NCBI RefSeq assembly: GCF_000744225.1
Contig: NZ_JQLN01000005.1
Coordinates: 1,550,001 to 1,614,000 of the forward strand
DNA: 64,000 bases
Direction of reading: 5' to 3'
Source: Kitasatospora mediocidica KCTC 9733
GTDB lineage: Bacteria > Actinomycetota > Actinomycetes > Streptomycetales > Streptomycetaceae
In this document: one piece after another, positions 60,159 to 64,000 of the stretch
Layout: every line of letters starts with the position of its first letter
How positions within the stretch are numbered: the stretch's first letter is position 1
Made by a program: the position numbers and the translations under genes
Notes under the pieces: model-generated
What the model saw: only the letters and a program-made list of their open reading frames with translations
What the model was told of the DNA's origin: nothing
The model's database searches: none

Positions 60159-61166
60159 TCAGTTCCAGCGCTCGGTCTCGCCGAAGAAGTCCGGGACGCG
60201 GTGCGCGGTCCCCTGTTCCAGGGCCTGGGAATGGATGTGGGCGCCGACCGCGAGGTCGAGGACGCCGAGGCCGAACGGCGAGAAGATCTTCGGCTTGTCG
60301 TCGCCGAGGGTGATCTCGCCCCGGATCAGCTGGGCCAGCGTGCCGTCGATGAAGTCCTGGTGGCCGTACCGCTGGACCGCCAGGTGCGGGGAGGTGCCGG
60401 CGGTCAGGCAGTGCTCGACGTCGTCGAGGACGTTGTACGACTCGGCGATGATCTCCGGGCCGATGTCGCGCAGCGAGACGTTCAGCACGACCTGGCCGGC
60501 CGCGAAGCTGCCCGGCTCGGTGACGTACGGCTCGCCCGCCGTGGTGGCGAAGACCACCACGTCCGCGCCGGCGACCGCCTCGGTGAGGGAGTCGACGCTC
60601 TCGGCCTGCCCGCCGGTCGCGTTGATGTGCCGGACGAGGGCGGCGCCGTACTCGGGCGCGCGGTCGTGGACGGCGAAGGTGCCGACCGTCCAGCCGTCGG
60701 CGGTGAAGAACTCCACGATGTTGCGGGCGATGATCCCGGCGCCGATCACGGCGATCCGCTCCGCCCGGCGGCCGCCCAGCAGCTCCTTGGCGCCCAGGAC
60801 GGCCGAGGCCGCCGTCCGGGCCGCGCTGATCTGCGAGGCCTCCAGGCAGGCGAAGGGGTAGCCGGTGGCGTAGTCGTTCAGCAGCAGCACCGCGGAGGCG
60901 CGCGGCACGTTGTTCGCGATGTTGTCGGGGAAGCTCCCGATCCACTTCAGCCCGGCCACCTGGCAGTCGCCGCCGAGGAAGGCGGGCAGCGCGATGATGC
61001 GGGAGTTCGGCCGCTCCGGGAAGCGCAGGAAATAGCTGTTGGGGTTGACCGAGTCCCCCTGGTGGTGGGTCAGGTAGGCCTGCCGGACGATCGCGGAGAT
61101 CTCCTTGCGGGACTCGGCCACGATCCGCCGGACGGCGACACCGCCGACGACGTCGAATTCAAACAA
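60159..61166 (-). CDS. sbnB: SbnB-like dehydrogenase for 2,3-diaminopropionate synthesis
   Basis: 335-residue member of the ornithine-cyclodeaminase-like family. SbnB oxidises N-(1-amino-1-carboxy-2-ethyl)-glutamate with NAD, releasing 2-oxoglutarate and L-2,3-diaminopropionate. Typical segments are YFLRFPERPNSRIIALPA, GLKWIGSFPDN, ASQISAARTAASAVLG and the NAD loop VIGAGIIARN. The likely TTG start (61166) follows AAGGAG and lies next to the sbnA stop. The co-occurrence with SbnA makes the function assignment strong. Confidence 0.92.
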   Translation of the reverse strand: MFEFDVVGGVAVRRIVAESRKEISAIVRQAYLTHHQGDSVNPNSYFLRFPERPNSRIIALPAFLGGDCQVAGLKWIGSFPDNIANNVPRASAVLLLNDYATGYPFACLEASQISAARTAASAVLGAKELLGGRRAERIAVIGAGIIARNIVEFFTADGWTVGTFAVHDRAPEYGAALVRHINATGGQAESVDSLTEAVAGADVVVFATTAGEPYVTEPGSFAAGQVVLNVSLRDIGPEIIAESYNVLDDVEHCLTAGTSPHLAVQRYGHQDFIDGTLAQLIRGEITLGDDKPKIFSPFGLGVLDLAVGAHIHSQALEQGTAHRVPDFFGETERWN

Positions 61167-61167
61167 C

Positions 61168-62166
61168 TCAGCTCACTCCTTCGGCGGCGATCGGGTCGCC
61201 GGCCACGTGTACGGGGACGGTCTGCGGCAGCTCGAAGCGGGCGGCCACCCAGTCGTCGCTGTAGACCGTCTCCAGATAGCGCTCGCCCAGGTCGGGCGAG
61301 ATGGCGACCACGCGCGCGCCGGGGGGGATCACCGGCGCGCTGCGCAGCACCGCGGACAGCACGGACCCCGTGGAGCCGCCGACCGCGAGGCCGCGTTCCC
61401 GGGCCAGCAGGCGGCAGGTCCGCACCGCCTCGGCCTCGGGGATCATGATCACGTCGTCGACGGCGTCGGGACGGCAGAGCTCCGGCCGACGGCTGGTGCC
61501 CAGCCCGGGGATGTGCCGACGGCCCGGGGGCCCGCCGAACGTCACCGATCCCTCGGTGTCCACGGCGATGATCCGGGTGTGCGGGGAGAACCTGCGGAAG
61601 TACTGCACGCAGCCCATCAGGGTTCCGGTGGTCCCGGCCCCGACGAACAGCTGGTCGACCCGGCCGAATTCCCGCAGAACGGACGCCGCGGTGGTCGCGG
61701 AGTGCGCCTGCGGATTGGCCGGGTTCTCGTACTGGTTCAACCAGACGAGATCCGGGTCGACGGCCAGCCGGGTTTTGATGTAGTCGATCCTGGTCCCCAG
61801 GAAACCGCCGTTCGCGTCCCGCTGGTCCACCATGACCACCTGCGCGCCGAGCGCCCGGATCATTCCCAGGCTCTGCGGCGAGACATTGGGGTCGGTGACG
61901 CAGGTGAAGGCGTATCCCTTGCTGGCCGCGATCAGGCTCAGCGCGATACCCAGGCTGCCCGACGAGGATTCGATGATCCGGCCGCCCGGCCTGAGCAGGC
62001 CCCGGCGCTCGGCGTCGGCGACCAGGCCGAGCGCGGCCTTCGCCTTGATCGAGCCCGCCGGATTCAGCCCTTCGAGCTTCAGGAACAGCTCGGCGTCGGC
62101 CAGGAGGCCGTCCATGCGCAAAAATATGTCGTCGAGAATAATCTCGTGAACGCGCTCGAAGATCAT
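61168..62166 (-). CDS. sbnA: SbnA-like PLP synthase for 2,3-diaminopropionate synthesis
   Basis: 332-residue cysteine-synthase-like enzyme. SbnA joins O-phospho-L-serine and L-glutamate to form the ACEGA intermediate. The PLP Lys is in NPAGSIKAKAA, with ESSSGSLGIALS and the phosphate-binding GAGTTGTLMG. ATG 62166 has AGGAG 5 bases upstream and is preferred over the in-frame start at 62187. It is the first gene of the operon sbnA-sbnB-PaaK-asnB-PGDH and is divergent from the beta-hydroxylase gene. Confidence 0.93.
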   Translation of the reverse strand: MIFERVHEIILDDIFLRMDGLLADAELFLKLEGLNPAGSIKAKAALGLVADAERRGLLRPGGRIIESSSGSLGIALSLIAASKGYAFTCVTDPNVSPQSLGMIRALGAQVVMVDQRDANGGFLGTRIDYIKTRLAVDPDLVWLNQYENPANPQAHSATTAASVLREFGRVDQLFVGAGTTGTLMGCVQYFRRFSPHTRIIAVDTEGSVTFGGPPGRRHIPGLGTSRRPELCRPDAVDDVIMIPEAEAVRTCRLLARERGLAVGGSTGSVLSAVLRSAPVIPPGARVVAISPDLGERYLETVYSDDWVAARFELPQTVPVHVAGDPIAAEGVS

Positions 62167-62400
62167 TCCACTCCTGTGCCGTTCCACACCTGTCGTGCCA
62201 GAAACCTAGGCCAATCCTTCGGCTCGGCGGAAATGCCGGGTCGGGAGCGTTCATGCCGCTGTGGAATGAGTCCCCGAGCGGCCTTCGAGCATTGATGCGG
62301 GAACGGCATGAATCCGCGTGAATCGCTATTTCCCGGGGGCGTCGGTCTCTGCCTAGCATCCGAAAGGCTTCTGCTCGCCGAACCTCTGGGAGGGACGATC
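62167..62400. promoter_or_regulatory. Divergent promoter region of the diaminopropionate locus
   Basis: 234 bases between divergent starts; it must hold promoters for both the sbnA operon and the beta-hydroxylase gene. No clear consensus elements or long inverted repeat were seen by eye. Confidence 0.45.
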
Positions 62401-63393
62401 ATGACGATTACCGAGGCACTGACGGTGCCGATGCCGGCCGAGGCGGCCCGACTGGCCGGCACCTTCGACGTGGCCCGCCTGCTCGCCGAACTGGAGGTCG
62501 TGCGAAGCCACCGCTGGGACCTCCAGCGGGTCTACGGGGACGCGGTGGGCGACAGCGCCGAGGTCGACTGGCGGGTGCTCTCGCTGCGCAGCCAGGGCGG
62601 CGACGGCACCCGCACCGACCCCGGCGGCCCGGGCCTGGAGGACTTCGCCGACACCGAGTGGCTGGCGCACATCCCCTATACCCGCTCGATCCTCGCCGCG
62701 CTCCCCGCGCCGCTGCGGGCGGTGCGCTTCATGGCGCTCGGTCCGGGCGCCGTCGGGGTCCGGCACCGCGACCCGATGGTGGGCCCGACCTGGGGCCGGG
62801 CCCGGCTGCACATCCCGCTGACCACCAACCCGGGCGCCGTGGTGGAGCTCGACGGCGTCGAACACCGCTGGCAGCCGGGCGAGTTCTGGTTCGGCGACTT
62901 CAACCGGATGCATTCGGTGTGGAACAGCGGCAGTGAGCCGCGGGTCCACATGGTGATCGACTGCCACCTGGTCCCGGAGCTGGCCGAGGTGTTCCCGGCC
63001 GACTGGAGCGCGTACTTCGAGCACGGCGACGTGCTCTTCCACCGCCCGGAGAACCCGCTGCAGGCCGCCGAACTCGCCGCCCTGCCGGCCGCGTTCGACC
63101 TCCCGGCCGCCTTCGTCGACTGGGAGCGGACCGGCGACCCCTTCGCCGGCGCCGAGCAGCCGCAGGCCACGGTCACCGTCGAGCTGGTCGGGGACGCCCT
63201 GGAGCTCCAGGTCGCCGGGGGCCGACGGCTGCGCCTGGTGCACGTGGCCGACCGGGAGTTCCGCTTCGCCGGCTGGACCCAGGAACGCACCGTGCAGTTG
63301 CTCACCGACCGGCCGCAGCCGGCCGTGCTGCTGCGCAGCCGGGCCGGGCGCACCGTGCGCGAGCTGACCGTACCCGCCCGGCCGACCGCGTAG
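62401..63393 (+). CDS. Aspartyl/asparaginyl beta-hydroxylase-like Fe(II)/2-oxoglutarate oxygenase
   Basis: 330-residue cupin-fold oxygenase. The iron ligands are the His and Asp of VRHRDP and the His of RMHSVWN, and the arginine in EPRVHMVIDCH likely binds 2-oxoglutarate. RARLHIPLTTN and HRWQPGEFWFGDF are family strands. The C-terminal 100 residues form an extra beta-rich region of unknown role. ATG 62401 has GGGAGGG upstream. It is divergent from the sbnA operon and may hydroxylate an Asp/Asn or diaminopropionate-derived residue. Confidence 0.88.
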   Translation: MTITEALTVPMPAEAARLAGTFDVARLLAELEVVRSHRWDLQRVYGDAVGDSAEVDWRVLSLRSQGGDGTRTDPGGPGLEDFADTEWLAHIPYTRSILAALPAPLRAVRFMALGPGAVGVRHRDPMVGPTWGRARLHIPLTTNPGAVVELDGVEHRWQPGEFWFGDFNRMHSVWNSGSEPRVHMVIDCHLVPELAEVFPADWSAYFEHGDVLFHRPENPLQAAELAALPAAFDLPAAFVDWERTGDPFAGAEQPQATVTVELVGDALELQVAGGRRLRLVHVADREFRFAGWTQERTVQLLTDRPQPAVLLRSRAGRTVRELTVPARPTA

Positions 63394-63423
63394 CACCGGG
63401 GCAACCCGTAGAGAGGGAGATTG

Positions 63424-64000
63424 ATGGGAGCCGTGTCGCACGACTGCGCCGGAGCGCGCCGCGACGAGGGCGGCGCGGGTGGGCCCGAGCTGCCCCCGGA
63501 GTTCGCCGCACCCACCGGTGCCGTCGCCCCGGAGGTCTGGGACCGGCTGGCCGGACCGCACTTCTACTCCTCGGCGGGTTCGCTGGCGATGGCCGCCCGG
63601 GACCGGCAGGGCATCACGGGCGCGGTGCACGCCGGTCCCGCCGACGCCCCGGACGCCGCCGTCGCGGTGACCGCGCTGCGCGACGAGCGCGGTGGCGCCA
63701 ACGGCTGGGCGGACATCCTCACCGCCCGCGGTCTGCCCGCCCCCGCGCAGCGGGCGCTGATGGTCGGACCGCGCCGCGGCTACCAGAGCCATCTGCTGCC
63801 CGGCGCCGCGGCGACCCGGGAGCAGGCCGCCGCCCTGCTGCTGCCCCGGCTGCGGGCGACCGCCGCCGACCCGGGCCTGCGCGCCGCGCTCGGCGGCGAC
63901 GCCACCGGGACCGCCGGCACCGCGCTGCCCTGCGTGGCGATGCACACCAGCGCCGCCGACCTGGCGGCCCTGCGGTCCGCCGGGGTGGACACCCCGCCGG
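63424..64000 (+). CDS. Unidentified protein, cut by the window end
   Basis: Open frame from ATG 63424 (GAGAGGGAG upstream) to the last base, so the C-terminus is missing. The visible 192 residues include VWDRLAGPHFYSSAGSLAM, DERGGANGWADIL and VGPRRGYQSHLL. The opening pattern is reminiscent of FemAB/GNAT-like acyltransferases, but I cannot assign it with confidence. It is 30 bases after the beta-hydroxylase gene in the same direction, so it probably belongs to the same pathway. Confidence 0.75.
   Translation, partial: MGAVSHDCAGARRDEGGAGGPELPPEFAAPTGAVAPEVWDRLAGPHFYSSAGSLAMAARDRQGITGAVHAGPADAPDAAVAVTALRDERGGANGWADILTARGLPAPAQRALMVGPRRGYQSHLLPGAAATREQAAALLLPRLRATAADPGLRAALGGDATGTAGTALPCVAMHTSAADLAALRSAGVDTPP

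Noticed and set aside
57133..60861. A 1242-codon + frame opposite asnB, the PaaK-like ligase gene and sbnB.
   Set aside because: Covers three well-motified minus-strand genes and contains only biased composition.
1..64000. Insertion sequences, integrases, attachment sites, tRNA or rRNA genes.
   Set aside because: No transposase or integrase motifs, tRNA cloverleaf-like sequences or rRNA-like segments were recognised by eye. A covariance-model scan would be decisive for tRNA and small RNAs.

Overview
The window is high-GC DNA with actinobacterial gene style: many GTG and TTG starts, 4-base start/stop overlaps, a conservon, a LAL-type LuxR regulator, and a P450 and indole prenyltransferase of streptomycete type. 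It most likely comes from Streptomyces, Kitasatospora or a close relative. It is dominated by specialised metabolism. No rRNA, tRNA, CRISPR array, transposase or phage gene was seen.

Layout. (1) 0-8 kb: an XRE/MmyB-type regulator and a flavin monooxygenase on +, facing a minus-strand block of conservon genes (CvnA-B-C-D), a CYP157-like P450 lacking the ExxR motif, a 40-codon leader ORF and a DMATS-type indole prenyltransferase. Strong inverted repeats close both converging units. (2) 8-18.6 kb: two TauD-type oxygenases, a C-A-T NRPS, MbtH, a LAL regulator, a small secreted peptide, an unknown protein whose start codon lies in a hairpin loop, and a divergent wHTH/LuxR regulator. (3) 18.7-38.9 kb: a 12-gene minus-strand operon. 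In transcription order it encodes C-T, type II thioesterase, SDR, A-T (with a truncated C domain), stand-alone C, isochorismatase-like hydrolase, HypE, HypF, SHMT-like enzyme, class-I amidotransferase-like hydrolase, FAAL-ACP-C-A-T, and a VioC-like oxygenase. (4) 39-47.6 kb on +: a GNAT, a second C-A-T NRPS and a fusion of an MFS exporter to an M28 metallopeptidase. (5) 47.6-53.7 kb: amino-acid permease, glutamine-synthetase-like ligase, SDR, beta-propeller lipoprotein and MetX-like hydrolase with a LysR regulator, which look like accessory or primary metabolism. (6) 53.7-64 kb: a second small secreted peptide and wHTH/LuxR regulator, then a 2,3-diaminopropionate locus (PGDH-like, AsnB, PaaK-like ligase, SbnB, SbnA), a divergent Asp/Asn beta-hydroxylase and an unfinished ORF.

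How the parts may work together (inference). A fatty acid activated by the FAAL is joined to Ser, and the chain is extended by split NRPS modules using unusual residues. Three Fe(II)/2-oxoglutarate oxygenases, HypE/HypF chemistry, an SHMT-like enzyme and possibly diaminopropionate could supply or tailor these residues. The MFS-M28 fusion suggests export coupled to peptide cleavage, possibly removal of an acyl-amino-acid mask. No cis-acting thioesterase domain was found, so the release step is unclear.

The most distinctive signals are: two related Trp-ending secreted peptides near two related regulators; HypE/HypF inside an NRPS operon with no hydrogenase genes in view; and the MFS-M28 fusion. 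All domain calls are by eye. No database search was possible.
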